A program made the translations under genes and the position numbers. DNA of 64,000 nucleotides from Cordylochernes scorpioides (taxonomy: Eukaryota; Arthropoda; Arachnida; Pseudoscorpiones; Chernetidae), in assembly GCA_030710605.1 (NCBI GenBank), contig CP092863.1:110602426-110666425 (forward strand), given 5' to 3'. Each line of letters starts with the position of its first letter. The first letter of the stretch is position 1. The notes below the pieces were generated by a model. It was not told the DNA's origin, searched no databases, and saw nothing but the letters and a program-made list of their open reading frames with translations. Below, in pieces: positions 10,901 through 21,069 of this stretch.

Positions 10901-11787
10901 AAATTCTCGACTTTTTAGAATTGAGGAAATCCAACTTTAAAGGAAGAGAAAATGACGCGGTGAAGAAAATTTTCAAACCAACGTTGATCTCTACAAAAGT
11001 AGTCACAGCCACACCAATGACAACATTCAAAGAGCCCGAACCATCCTATAATAAGTACCCAAAGACCGAACGGTATCCTCGAAGAGATTTCCCAATGACT
11101 CAACGCCCCCATGACAATCGCCAATCTTTCCACCGACCCACTGCATTGCCCCAGAATTATATACGTACAGATGTCAAGCTTACCGCACCTAGATTCAGCA
11201 CTTTGCGACCTAATACCCAAAGACCTCAAACCATCCAGATCAAAAACAAATTTTCTAAACTGGATGAAATTCATGAGGAAGAAAAGGATACACATCCTAC
11301 CGAAGAAGTAAAAAAAGTGGTGGTTATCCCTAAAAAAAAGGAGACAATTAAAGTTCCAGAGAAACCAGTGGTTGAACCTGAAGACGAAGACGTCCTGAAG
11401 AGAAAACTCCGGACCATCGTCCAAGAAGGAAGCCTTCAAGAGAAAGTAGAAGAAGCCCAGCTTCTACGTCCAGCGTCAAAGTCCCAGTTGGTATATCTCT
11501 GTATTGACGCTGTCCTGGAGACCAACTCCGCCATCAGGAAAGATGCTGGACTGCTCCTTCGGAATCTTCCCGACCTCAAGTCCCAGGACCTCTGCGATGG
11601 ACTGGACCAGATGACAGAGTTCGCTGAGGACATCATCGTGGACGTGCCACATTTCTGGACCTACCTGGCTGAGATCTTCGAGCCCTTCGACCTCAACGCC
11701 GACCTGATTGACCAGCTCAAGGGGAAGAATCAATCCAACGAACAACTCGCCAAGAACCTAAAGTCCGGGCTTATGGAAAAATCGTAA
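7974..11787 (+). CDS. eIF4G-like translation initiation factor (MIF4G + partial MA3), split by one base
   Basis: Starting at ATG 7974 (MGNNRRNKRG) the frame runs to about 8468; the rest is open in the next frame to the stop at 11787. Both halves carry the same RQDGPPTNRAW repeat, so they are one gene of about 1270 residues; an extra A in CTACAAAACC (8465-8468; sister repeats have three A) explains the shift. Domains: repeat region, residues about 75-230; an acidic PSEVTIEPE-type repeat tract; TYSKLDIY near residue 695, where eIF4G has its eIF4E-binding motif, but here without the YxxxxL-phi pattern; MIF4G about 715-1005 with the hallmark AILNKLTPQKFEKL; MA3 about 1140-1260 with QMTEFAEDIIVDVPHFWTYL. 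In this family MIF4G binds eIF4A and RNA to recruit ribosomes. The protein stops soon after MA3 and has no W2 domain. The frame has no intron, so a retrocopy is possible. The frame break may be an assembly error or a disabled allele. Confidence 0.9.
8190..8640 (+). repeat. Coding minisatellite in the eIF4G-like gene
   Basis: About ten units of 42-45 bp encode variants of RQDGPPTNRAWAP or SRQDGPPTNRASVP. Units are nearly identical at the DNA level (GACAGGATGGGCCACCTACA), which points to recent expansion. Reverse-strand open frames here are shadows of the low-complexity repeat. Confidence 0.9.
9250..9860 (+). repeat. Degenerate acidic coding repeat in the eIF4G-like gene
   Basis: A loosely repeated pattern of about 20-25 codons (QPSEVTIEPEIE, QPSEIVIEPEVKKE) gives a long acidic, probably disordered linker between the N-terminal repeats and the MIF4G domain. 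Confidence 0.75.
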
Positions 11788-11846
11788 ATATTTTACATTA
11801 TATGTAAATATGTACATTTAAAAAAACGCTCCTCTTGACGTTGTCT

Positions 11847-11852
11847 ATTAAA
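11847..11852 (+). terminator. Possible polyadenylation signal ATTAAA
   Basis: The hexamer ATTAAA lies 60 bases after the stop codon of the eIF4G-like gene, followed by a T-rich run. In AT-rich DNA the hexamer is common, so support is modest. Confidence 0.4.
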
Positions 11853-12043
11853 ATATTTTTTTTAATAGTAAATGTGTTTTTCGTCTTTCATTTTTTCCTT
11901 GAAATTTGCTATGAACCTATTTCTTCATTGGATGAAAACGTATTTCCTAAAACCCTATTTTAAAACAGTTTTTTTTTTTTGCTGTGTGATTTTAACAAAC
12001 TTTTATATGAAATTCTCAGTTTTCACATTTTATATGTACAGTA

Positions 12044-12575
12044 GAACCTCCATGAGAGGACACTCACGCTAGAGGACATCTCTTAATTAAGGAGAATTTA
12101 CATTGCTGAAATTGTCATTTTTTACTATTTAACAACTCTCCAGTAAGTGGATACCTTTCCCTAAAGGACATTTTGGCTTTGTAACTAGGTGTTGTCCTTT
12201 ACAGAGAGTTTGTTCTACTGTAGAAACTCTCCAGTAAGAGGATACCTCTCCCTAAAGGTCACTTTGACTCTGCAATTAGGTGTTATCCTTTACAGAGGGT
12301 TTGTTCTACTGTAGAAACTATCCAGTAAGAGGACACCTCTCCCTAAAGGTCACTTTGACTCTGCAATTAGGTGTTGTCCTTTACAGAGAGTTTGTTCTAC
12401 TGTAGAAACTATCCAGTAAGAGGATACCTTTCTCTAAAGAACACTGACTCTGCAACTAGGTGTTGTCCTTTACAGAGAGGTAGTTCTACTGTAGCAACTC
12501 TCCAGTAAGTGGATACCTTTCCCTAAAGGACATTTTGACTCTGCAACTAGGTGTTGTCCTTTACAGAGAGTCTGT
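12044..12575. repeat. CAGTAGAACCTCC family element with tandem units of about 95 bp
   Basis: It opens with CAGTAGAACCTCCATGAGAG and continues as about five diverged units containing CTCTCCAGTAAGAGGATACC and GGTGTTGTCCTTTACAGAG, each ending near GTTCTACTGTAG, the reverse complement of the opening. It is related in sequence to the 73-bp array at 37065-38660 and to single copies near 17515, 49750-49860 and 59910. Confidence 0.75.
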
Positions 12576-12589
12576 TATATAATGTATAT

Positions 12590-12980
12590 GTATAACAATG
12601 CGAATTATTCTTAAATTTACCTCATTGTTGATTTATAAAGACATTTTTTTAAACATAATCTCAAAAATGCCACGTGTATAAAGTTTATCTTTATCTAGAT
12701 AAGATTATAAAAAAAAAAACATGTTCATGTTGACTCAACAAAAATTGATAAGGGTCATTCAAATTTGCAAGTTTTTTTTTTCGTTTTTTTTTTTAAATAT
12801 ATATATTGGATAAATTGTAGTGTGAATAATTATGCAATTCCCCTCTACTTTACATATATCTATTCTAAATATATATTTGCATATGGTATCAAATCAAAAA
12901 TATAATAATCTAATAGTGTTGGATCGTTTCTCACCATTACTATCTGTGGATACATCGCTTCCTTCATTTATATAGTTATT
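12590..12980. other. AT-rich interval without recognised feature
   Basis: Homopolymer-rich sequence; no gene, repeat or RNA was recognised. Confidence 0.6.
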
Positions 12981-12989
12981 GAATGTGTG

Positions 12990-13185
12990 CTAGTTCCTTA
13001 GGTGTGCTTGATATTTGGTTTGTACGATTTCTAAAATTGTTTTTATGATGATTCATACTTGATTTTGCATTTCTATTTCTTTGTTGTTCTTGAGATCGCT
13101 TATTTCTAAACCAACAATCTTTGGCCACATGTCCTTTTTTGCCACAAATAAAGCATTCTTTCTGTCTGGATGATAACCCCTTCTA
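12990..13185 (-). mobile_element. Fossil of an LTR retrotransposon gag, Copia-like zinc-knuckle piece
   Basis: The minus strand encodes a CCHC knuckle (CFICGKKGHVAKDC) followed by an aromatic and basic tail, the arrangement seen in Ty1/Copia Gag proteins. Only this short fragment is present; no LTRs, protease or polymerase were found nearby. It is a broken relic. Confidence 0.6.
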
Positions 13186-13234
13186 TACAGTCCATCTTTC
13201 TCATTATATATTCATCTCTTTCTATATATATATA

Positions 13235-13746
13235 CTAGCCGAATGACCCGGGCAACGCCCGGGTTTTTCCCGATTAAATGTTTTTATTCAAATAATATTC
13301 GTTACAATTATAAATTGGCACCGTGGATGTCACTTTTGTGAAACGTCCCGCTCCAAACTTTGTGTCTGAGAAGCGATATTTTTATAGAAAGATGATCTGG
13401 CTTTTGTTTTCTGCTCGAATGAATGTTTTTCTGTTAGAATTTTGTTCCTGCGTACAAAATAATGAACTGGTTTCACCCGTGGTCTCTGCTTTTTAGAATT
13501 TTTTCCCGATATAACTATGTATCTAATAATCAAACATGATACAGCAATATCGTCATCATCATTTTCTGACTAAAAATATATAGTTTTAATAATTGATTTA
13601 TATATTTTTAAAAATAGCCTATCGTCTTCCCCGTATTTTTTTTTTTACCTATGTATGGAAATTTTGGTTTGAATTAGTGAACTACTGCGAATTTGTATAC
13701 TGGACATACAAACAGACAGACATACAAACATTCATTTTTATATAGA
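13235..13746 (-). mobile_element. Non-autonomous Helitron, family H1 (GTT-loop 3' hairpin)
   Basis: Read on the minus strand it starts TCTATATAAAAATGAATG and ends with the hairpin CCCGGGCGTTGCCCGGG followed by TCATTCGGCTAG. It sits between A and T, the Helitron target. There is no Rep/helicase coding. Internal sequence such as GGAGCGGGACGTTTCAC is shared with 16500-16952. Confidence 0.85.
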
Positions 13747-13946
13747 TATAGATATATATATATAAAATTTCCATATAAAAAACCTATCAAGGAATGTAGC
13801 ATGTATTGGAACCTATTGAAAATTTACTATGTATTTCTCTCCTTCATATTAGGTTGAGGAATTTAGTGCAATTCATAGGTTCCAATAATTAGCATATAAG
13901 TGAGCCAAATTCCATAACTCTTGTCGTAGGATGTTATGAAGCCGTC

Positions 13947-13989
13947 CCTGTACTGATGAGGGTCATAGCCTGAAACTATGGTATACAGG
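13947..13989 (+). ncRNA. Type-I hammerhead ribozyme motif, family A
   Basis: A complete hammerhead layout in 43 nt. Stem I is CCTGTA (13947-13952) with TACAGG (13984-13989). The core CTGATGA is at 13953-13959. Stem II is GGGT/GCCT around a CATA loop, with two G-T wobbles. GAA is at 13972-13974. Stem III is AC/GT closing TATG, then A at the cleavage position (GTA). Such minimal stem III is known for type-I hammerheads in animal retroelements, where activity often needs dimers. A related copy lies at 44620-44662 (minus). Confidence 0.75.
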
Positions 13990-14174
13990 TTGTTGGCTGT
14001 TGTCTGGATTTTCCTAAACTGGGGTTGTGACTCATTCTATATCACCACCTTTTAAGTTTTGTATTAGATGATAAGCAAAAATGTTTTGATACATTTTTTT
14101 AAACTGGAGATTTGTTCTCTTTTTGAAAAAAAAAATGTTTAGAAAATAAAGCAATCCATACTTATATCATTAGA

Positions 14175-14400
14175 TAATATAAAGGCCATATATTGAATTG
14201 AATCAAAAGATAGAGGCTACCTGGCCGGCATTCATATTTGAAAAATTATGAAAAAATAGACACTTCGGCCAGTTAGAGTTTTTTTAAATTATTTTCTCAA
14301 TGTTTCGATAAAAAATCTTTTGTCTTCGTCAGGAGAAGTAAATAAAAGATTTTTGTCGAAACGTTGAGAGAGAGAGAGAGAGAAAATAAAAAACCCAATG
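14175..14400. repeat. Nested inverted repeat with GAAACG hairpin
   Basis: The left part holds ATGTTTCGATAAAAAATC and the right part GATTTTTGTCGAAACGTTG, forming an inverted repeat around CTTCGTCAGGAGAAG. A GA microsatellite follows at about 14366-14384. On the minus strand CTGACGA lies upstream of GAAAC, a weak hammerhead-like order. Confidence 0.5.
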
Positions 14401-14625
14401 TCTATTTTTCATATAAATATGAATCAAAAGATTTATTTGCCAATATTTCGGTTGGCTGAACGCCAACATTTGTCAAGTCATTACATTTTTATATAAACAA
14501 ACTCCAATGACGCTATGCGGCGTTAAGTTTGTTTATACAAAATGTATTGACAAAGGTTGGCGTTCAGCAAACCGAAATATTGGCAAATCTTTGTATTCAA
14601 TCCAATATATGCCTTTTTATTATAT
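14400..14625. repeat. Fold-back element FB1, diverged copy 3
   Basis: Arms containing GGTTGGCTGAACGCCAACA and TTGGCGTTCAGCAAACCG flank a spacer with its own inverted pair (AAACAAACTCCAATGACG, CGGCGTTAAGTTTG). Confidence 0.75.
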
Positions 14626-14670
14626 AATATAGTAAATTATAAAGTATTTTTGTTTTAAGGTAAATATATA

Positions 14671-14763
14671 CAGTTAAACCTGTCTATAGCGCCCGCTCTT
14701 GGGACTCACCAAAATAGGGTGCTATAGAGAGGGAGTGCTATAAACAGGCCACTTTTAATGTAA
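14671..14763. repeat. MITE CAGTTAAACC, left half only
   Basis: The first 93 bp of the family seen at 30244-30420, preceded by TA. It is cut off where the following 76-bp array begins mid-unit. Confidence 0.7.
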
Positions 14764-15320
14764 AAGTTGTACCTTTCAGCATGTATATCGGGATTCAGAC
14801 AATAACTCTGAAAGATACACTCATGGACCAAACTTAAGGAAGTTGTACCTTTCAGCATGTATATCGGGATTCAGACAATAACTCTGAAAGATACACTCAT
14901 GGACAAAACTTAAGGAAGTTGTACCTTTCAGCATGTATATCGGGATTCAGACAATAACTCTGAAAGATGCACTCATGGACAAAACTTAAGAAAGTTGTAC
15001 CTTTTAGCATGTATGTCGGGATTGAGACAATAACTCTGAAAGATACACTCATGGACAAAACTTAAGAAAGTTGTACCTTTTAGCATGTATGTCGGGATTG
15101 AGACAATAACTCTGAAAGATACACTCATGGACAAAACTTAAGAAAGTTGTACCTTTTAGCATGTATATCGGGATTGAGAAAATAACTATGAAAGATATCA
15201 CAGTGATCTTTATTGAAGACCTACGAGATAACAAAGTGTGAACATAATTGCCTCTGTCTCCTTAAAATATATATATATAGACGACCGACGATATCATAGG
15301 CTTTCCACTTTCTTAAGTTT
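14764..15320 (+). repeat. 76-bp tandem array element, copy 2
   Basis: About six units of the CACTCATGGACAAAACTTAA type, then the unique tail (TTATTGAAGACCTACGAG) and a decayed inverted end near 15310. See 5272-5780. Confidence 0.75.
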
Positions 15321-15846
15321 TTTTAATAAGTTTATTATCATTTTACCTATTTTTAAACAAATGAAAATATTTGTACAAAGAGAAAAATTGTTATTTAAAA
15401 GAGCAAGCTTTAACGCAATTGCCCTTTATCAGATTAATGAGTTTGCAAAATGCGCGCACACAACATACATACAATCTGAAGATTGAATAAAAAAAAGGAA
15501 ATTTAAAAATAATGATGGAACCTCCAAATGAGCGGATATATTTATAGATCTCTAAATTTAATATTTTTTACTAATTAGAGCTGCGGTCTTTGGTAAGAGA
15601 ACACCTCTCTCTAAACTGGTTATGCAACTAGGTGTTGTCCTTTATAAGATAAGGTTCTATTGTTTTACATATGTCCTATTTAATCCGGTTAAATATAGAT
15701 TCAATTTACGCTAAGTAACAAAAACTAATCTATTCTCTTCATTGAAAAGATAGAAGCTCTGTCAAGCTTTCGGTCAAAAACGTATTTCAACAGGCTGTTA
15801 TATACAAATATACAAGAAACTAAAGAATAAAGAAATTATATATATA

Positions 15847-16499
15847 CTAGACGAACGACCCGGGCAACGCCCGGGTTTTACCCGAGTGCGTATATATTTT
15901 AAAAACGTTTTAATTCAAATACTATTCGTTACAATTATAAATTGGCGCCATGGATGTCACTCTTGTGAAACGTCCCGTTCCAAACTGTGTGTTTTTAAAA
16001 TGTTTTAATTAAAATACTATTCGTTACAATTATAAATTGGCGCCGTGGATGTCTCTCTTGTGAAACGTCCCGCCCCAAACTGTGTGTCTTGAAAATATAA
16101 AAATAAAAATGTGAATTTTCATAAAGATTATATCATGTCGATTTTTTTTTTTTTTGCATTTCACCTACTAAATCGATAGAGATAATTACATTTGCAACAT
16201 GAACTTAGGTATATTGACTAAATAGAAAACTGCATAGTAATAAAGATCATTTTTTAAAGGCACCATATCGTTTTTTTTTCAATAAAATCGAAACAAAAAT
16301 TAACGATAAATAACGATAATTGCCTTAAAAAAAAGAAACATTCGCGGTGATTTTGTCTTGCATTCGTTTATACAATTATTATATACGAATGACCCGGGCA
16401 ACGCCCGGGTTTTACCCGATTAAATGCTTTTATTCAAATACTATTCGTTACAATTATAAATTGGCGCCGTGGATGTCATTCTTGTATAATATATAAATG
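15847..16499 (-). mobile_element. Helitron H1, 5'-truncated, minus strand
   Basis: The minus-strand 3' end (hairpin CCCGGGCGTTGCCCGGG, then TCGTTCGTCTAG) lies at 15847 with T/A flanks. Internally it matches the tRNA-carrying Helitrons at 23857 and 39655, including a second hairpin near 16390-16410. At about 16500 it stops where those copies enter the tRNA block and joins another Helitron in opposite orientation. Confidence 0.75.
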
Positions 16500-16952
16500 A
16501 GTTATTCGCAGTAGTTCACTAATTCAAACCAAAATTTCCATACATAGGTAAAAAAATACGGGGAAGACGATAGGCTATTTCAAAAATATATAAATCAATT
16601 ATTAAAACTATATATTTTTAGTCAGAAAATGATGACGATATTGCTGTATCATGTTTGATTATTAGATACATAATTATATCGGGAAAAATTCCAAAAACCA
16701 GAGACCACGGGTGAAACCAGTTCATTATTTTGTACGCAGGAACAAAATTCTAACAGAAAAACATTCATTCGAGCAGATAACAAAAGCCAGATCATCTTTC
16801 TATAAAAATATCGCTTCTCAGACACAAAGTTTGGAGCGGGACGTTGCACAAAAGTGACATCCACGGTGCTAATTTATAATTGTAACGAATATTATTTGAA
16901 TAAAAACATTTAATCGGGTAAAACCCGGGCGTTGCCCGGGTCATTCGGCTAG
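16500..16952 (+). mobile_element. Helitron H1, 5'-truncated, plus strand
   Basis: From AGTAGTTCACTAATTCAAAC onward this matches the element at 13235-13746 in opposite orientation. It ends with the hairpin and TCATTCGGCTAG at 16952, followed by T. Its 5' terminus is replaced by the neighbouring Helitron. Confidence 0.75.
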
Positions 16953-16969
16953 TATATATATATATATTG

Positions 16970-17050
16970 ATATGCCTTGATAAAGGTTTGGCCCTTCAGC
17001 CAACTGAAATATTGGCAAATAAATCTTTATTAAATCCAATATATTTATTA
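16970..17050. repeat. FB1 fold-back fragment
   Basis: A single arm with CCTTGATAAAGG and CAGCCAACTGAAATATTGGC. Confidence 0.6.
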
Positions 17051-17261
17051 GTTAGTATATATATGGTGTAATCACAGCCTGTTGAAGGAAGTTATTTTCC
17101 GAAAGCTCTCGCCAAATTTATACTTCTTCAATAAGAGAAACTCGTCGATTTTAGCTTTGGTCTCTTCCTACCAATGATATCCGGGGATTGCAATCTGTAT
17201 TCAATTTACATATTGTCAGTATTGAATTTGGGTTGACGTTTTTCCAAAATAGGCCAATTCA

Positions 17262-17515
17262 GCTCCTATACTCTAGGCAAGCACAGAACCCAACAACAGC
17301 CTCCAGGTCCGACACAGTAGCCACACCGTACATACGTCAAGGTTAACGTATCACTGAAAAGACGAGTGTGGAATCAGCCTTGTTCTAGTCTTCACTTTCC
17401 TCATCCAAATGGACCACGACACTCGGCGATTCTATTATCTCCTCCGAACACAGTGCGGCTTTGTAGAATTTATATAAACCAAAGAGAAGATCTTGATCAA
17501 ACATCATTGTACAGT
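17262..17515 (-). repeat. Dispersed repeat, possible solo-LTR fossil, copy 1
   Basis: About 250 bp matching 59660-59905 closely (shared blocks AACAACAGCCTCCAGGTCCG and GTGCGGCTTTGTAGAATT). On the minus strand it has a TATATAAATTC box. The 59590 copy continues to an AATAAAG signal. This would fit an LTR, but no internal retroelement sequence is attached, so the class is uncertain. If it is an LTR it is a relic. Confidence 0.45.
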
Positions 17516-17659
17516 AGAACCTCCCTTTAGCGGACACCTTTCTACAAAGGACAGTTTACATTTACAAAATTACTATTTTTACAATTTAGTAACTCTCTGG
17601 TAAGAGGACACCTCTCTCCCTAAAGGACACTTTGGCTCTGCAATTATATGTCCTTTACG

Positions 17660-17815
17660 GAAATATCTTTATTTACAGGGCTGCTAACCAAAATAAATGG
17701 TTTTTGAGCCCCGATGGCCGTGTAAAGCGGAATATATAAAACCACTATGACCAGGCTGGGGAGGCTAGGGACAGGATCTCTGTTAGGGAAGAGGCAGGTT
17801 AGGCCGGATTGGGTC
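17660..17815 (+). repeat. Short dispersed repeat
   Basis: The block ATATCTTTATTTACAGGGCT then TTTTTGAGCCCC recurs at 32485-32532. It precedes a SINE head here. Confidence 0.45.
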
Positions 17816-17822
17816 CGCAGAG

Positions 17823-17960
17823 GTCAGGAGATAAGAGTCGGTGGATGAGAGGGTAACACGCTCGATTCCCGACAGTCATGAACCGGGATTAAATCCCGCG
17901 TTAAAATTTGTTTAATATGTGAATAACCTTCACTTATTATTCATTGTTCAATTATCATGA
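17823..17960 (+). repeat. SINE family S2 (tRNA-like head)
   Basis: The head has an A-box-like GGTGGATGAGAGGGTAACAC and a B-box-like GAACCGGGATTAAATCCCGC, then a tail TTTAATATGTGAATAACC. Copies at 20075-20190 (minus) and 47281-47390. The Pol III promoter reading is inference from the box motifs. Confidence 0.6.
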
Positions 17961-18427
17961 ACTAGGTTGCTCTTGCTGAGCGGTACCTATTTATGTGAAT
18001 TTGAACCAGGTGAACCAGGAGGCAGGAAGAAGGCGGGAGGACTAGAACTTTGCAGCTCTAGCTTTTTGGTAGTTGGACAAGACATTGATCTTGCCTCATG
18101 GTCGGTAGAGAGGCCCTTGGCTGAGCAGTTGGCGCACTTGGCCGTGCACGGGTAGGGGAGAGGATGTCTTTTACAGGGAAGTTCTACTTTATAAATTTAT
18201 CAGTTTTTTATCAATTCAAGATTTCAGGCTTATCAGTCCTTCAACAGGAGTTTTCAGACACATTGTCTCGTTGCCGTAGACATCCAGCAGATTAGAAGTC
18301 GCCAGACCGATTTGTTTACAAGAAGATTAGAAGATATCATAATTTTTCTCTGATATGAAAATATAGAAAAGAGAGAAAATAGAGGTCAACCCGGGCTCCT
18401 GGAGCCTAAATCTATGATAATATATAT

Positions 18428-18579
18428 ACCGGTCTATAGCGCCTCTCTCTATATCGCCCGATTTTAAATACGTAGTATGATGCGATTTACATTAAAAGTG
18501 ACCTGTCTATAGCACCCCCTCTCTATAACACCCTATTTTGGTAAGTCCCAAGAGGGGGCGCTATAGACAGGTTTAACTG
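18428..18579. repeat. MITE CAGTTAAACC family, copy 3
   Basis: The same alternating CTCTATAGC blocks; the right end GACAGGTTTAACTG is intact and the left end is decayed (CCGGTCTATAGCGCC). Confidence 0.7.
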
Positions 18580-18589
18580 TGTCACTGTA

Positions 18590-19850
18590 AATTGTAAACT
18601 TTTGTCATCATTCTTACAAGTTTGGCGATACAAAACTCCTCAGAAAATAACTGAAAACATCAATACGTTATGCATTTTTTAATATTTTAAAGCTATAATC
18701 CATATTTAAAGGGAGAGGTTCCTCTTTTGATTCATGTATATCATCCTTCCGCATCTTTTAAGGTTATAATCAACTTCTTATATATAAAAGTCAATGTCTG
18801 GTTCGCGATAAACTCAAAAACTACTGAACCAATTGGTACCAAATTTTACATGTCGATTTTTATAAACCTGAGGAAAATTTTGGGCTACATTTTGATTAGT
18901 ATTTTTGGCTATTTATTTATTTTTTTCTTTCATTTAAAAAACTTTTTTTTTTTACGCGGAGTAAATACGAGGCTAAGTAATAACACCAGGCCAATTAAGA
19001 GACCAATGAGCGTTTTACTTTTTTTTTTTTTTTTAAAGTTTCTTGCGTATTTTTTTAAAATATCTTTTTATACAAGAGTTACTTTTTTTTACAAAAGTAT
19101 TGAATATTGAGAGAGAAATTTATATTACTAAGATACGGTAAGTGCACACAATACAATTTATAAAAAAACTTTACAAAATTAGCGTTACTATATGTAAATA
19201 ATGGCTTTCGTATTTTTTATTAATTTTTGTTCTGGCTTTTTTTAATCTCTTTTGGAAAAAAAGGTTTAAAATGCAGTCGCAGTCATTAGCAAATATTACT
19301 TTTCTCGAATACACACAATACTTTACAATTTGATTTAATTTAACTAAATTTGCTTACCAACCCTTTGTACATATATCAATTGTGTTGATATATATTTTTT
19401 ATCTTTTCTTCTAACTGAGTTGCATACTAATTCTGTACATATTTAAAATATCTTTCTTTCTCTTCTTTAAAAATTTTGTTTATTTTTAAAGTGCAAGTGT
19501 CCCTAGGGGGACATAGCGTTCTAAGTCGAAATAAATATATAGAGCAGTCATTAGAAAACACATATGTTTGCCTAATTTCCATGCGCTTTTTTTACAGAAA
19601 AATATTTATATGCTAGGTATATATATATGTAGTAACTATATATAGACGTGTTTTTCTTCTTCTATAGGAAGATTATCGTTGTATTGTAAGTGTAATAGTC
19701 TAACTGCTAACTACATGTGTAGACATGTGATGTACTTACAGTAAAAGTTATCGCTAACTATCTACCATGATTATCATGGCGTACTAGCGATAAGTAACAC
19801 CACAATGAAGAAAAACACAAAATAACAAGACCAAATCCAAATAAATAAAT
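18590..19850. other. AT-rich interval without recognised gene
   Basis: T-rich sequence with a piece resembling Helitron 5' ends near 18780-18900 (AAAAGTCAATGTCTGGTTCG, AACTCAAAAACTACTGAACC). The open frame at 18727-19110 is low-complexity F/I/K-rich and I do not regard it as a gene. Confidence 0.5.
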
Positions 19851-19994
19851 GTACCATTCAGTACTTTTGTCTGAAGATGGTAACAACGCTGTTACCGAAA
19901 CGTCACACAATTTTTGTTGCAAATTTGCCATTTTGCTCGTAAGCAGCGCTTCTAGTGGTGAAGATGGGAGGTAATATCAGCTGACCTAATGTAC

Positions 19995-20317
19995 ATATAA
20001 AGTTTGGAGCGGGACGTTTCGTTCGGTTCCAAAATCACTTTATTAGGTATCACTCAAAAAGAACAACCTAGTTTATGATATTTACAACAATGAATGTGAA
20101 GGTTATTCACATATTTAAACAAAATGTTAACGTGGGATTCAATCCCGGTTCGTGGCTGTCGGGAATCGAAGGGTGTTACCCACTCGTCCATAGACATATT
20201 TTAGCGGGACGTTTCAGAGTGACATACAAGGCGCCAATTTATAATTGTAACGGATAGTATTTGAATAAAAACATTTAATCGGGTAAAACCCGGGTGTTGC
20301 CCGGGTCATTCGGATAG
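19995..20317 (+). mobile_element. Helitron H1 3' fragment interrupted by a SINE
   Basis: It starts with GTTTGGAGCGGGACGTTTCG and ends with the hairpin CCCGGGTGTTGCCCGGG then TCATTCGGATAG, the usual CTAG having a changed first base. The middle (20075-20190) is an S2 SINE on the minus strand, so the SINE arrived later. Confidence 0.65.
20075..20190 (-). repeat. SINE S2 copy inside a Helitron
   Basis: Minus-strand match to 17823-17960, with GAACCGGGATTGAATCCCAC and the GTGAATAACCTTCACATT tail. Confidence 0.6.
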
Positions 20318-20419
20318 TTGTGTATATAAAATGAATTGTATATAAGTTTCTAAAATGTATTTAGGCGCAAGTATCCCAAGCTGGGATATCGCGTCCAATA
20401 TGTCAAATAAAAAATAAAT

Positions 20420-20722
20420 AAAAAACGATGAAGAGGTATGCGGACAAATGATATAAATCATTGATTTCCAAAAGACTCGAGTTCGAATCCCGCACTGAGA
20501 ACTTTTTTCTAAATAAAAAATTGCTCAAATAGCCTCCAAATCTTACAAAAATCCAACCCCACCAGTAAATGCAAGTAACCAAATAGGGCAATGGCATATT
20601 TGTAGTCCAAAAAGTCGAAATTCACTTTCTACATATGTAGACATGTGGTTCACTTAGAGTAAAAATCTGTCTCTAACTACCCACCATGATTATCATGGCC
20701 AATAACACGTGTACTAGAATAA
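20420..20722 (+). repeat. SINE family S1, diverged copy
   Basis: A tRNA-like head (B box GAGTTCGAATCCCGC at about 20470), a T/A-rich linker, then the family body with AATGCAAGTAACCAAATAGG and the end CACCATGATTATCATGGCC followed by ACACGTGTACTAG. The best full copy is at 55402-55710. Confidence 0.75.
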
Positions 20723-21069
20723 TATTAATAATTTTAAAAAAGCACAAATTCTATAAACAGGTTTAAACACGCGGGAAAAAAAGTTGCATAATCATTGTAA
20801 TTATTTGCATATTTGATAAATAGTGCGCATGATAACATTTTTTTTTTAATTTGCCTATATGAAAGTATTGTATCGTGATTTTGAAACAGCCATTGGTTTA
20901 GATAACTTGTTTTTTTTTTCATTAACAAAGACATCTCATAGTATAGGACTCCATGTGCAAATTTTGGATGCCTAACCAGGCATATACGGATTGGGTATAT
21001 GCAAATATGATTGATTATCCATTCTTTGTCAAAAATGTTTTCATCTAAACATTTCAAACACACTAAATG

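Noticed and set aside
14293-14335. Minus-strand CTGACGA followed by GAAAC
   Set aside because: Stem II would be weak and interrupted, and stem I is missing; part of a simple inverted repeat.
17081-17125. CCTGTTGAAGGA ... TTCCGAAAGC hairpins (also 5990, 29345)
   Set aside because: They resemble hammerhead order, but the invariant A of CTGANGA is T, so no catalytic core.
18727-19110. 127-codon frame rich in F, I and K
   Set aside because: Low-complexity translation of T-rich DNA without a domain.
19872-19910. Third hammerhead-like motif: CTGAAGA, hairpin GGTAAC/GTTACC, GAAACGTC (also 30480-30512)
   Set aside because: The core boxes are there, but a base lies unpaired before stem II, no good stem I exists and stem III has no loop. 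It may be a relic; not called as a ribozyme.
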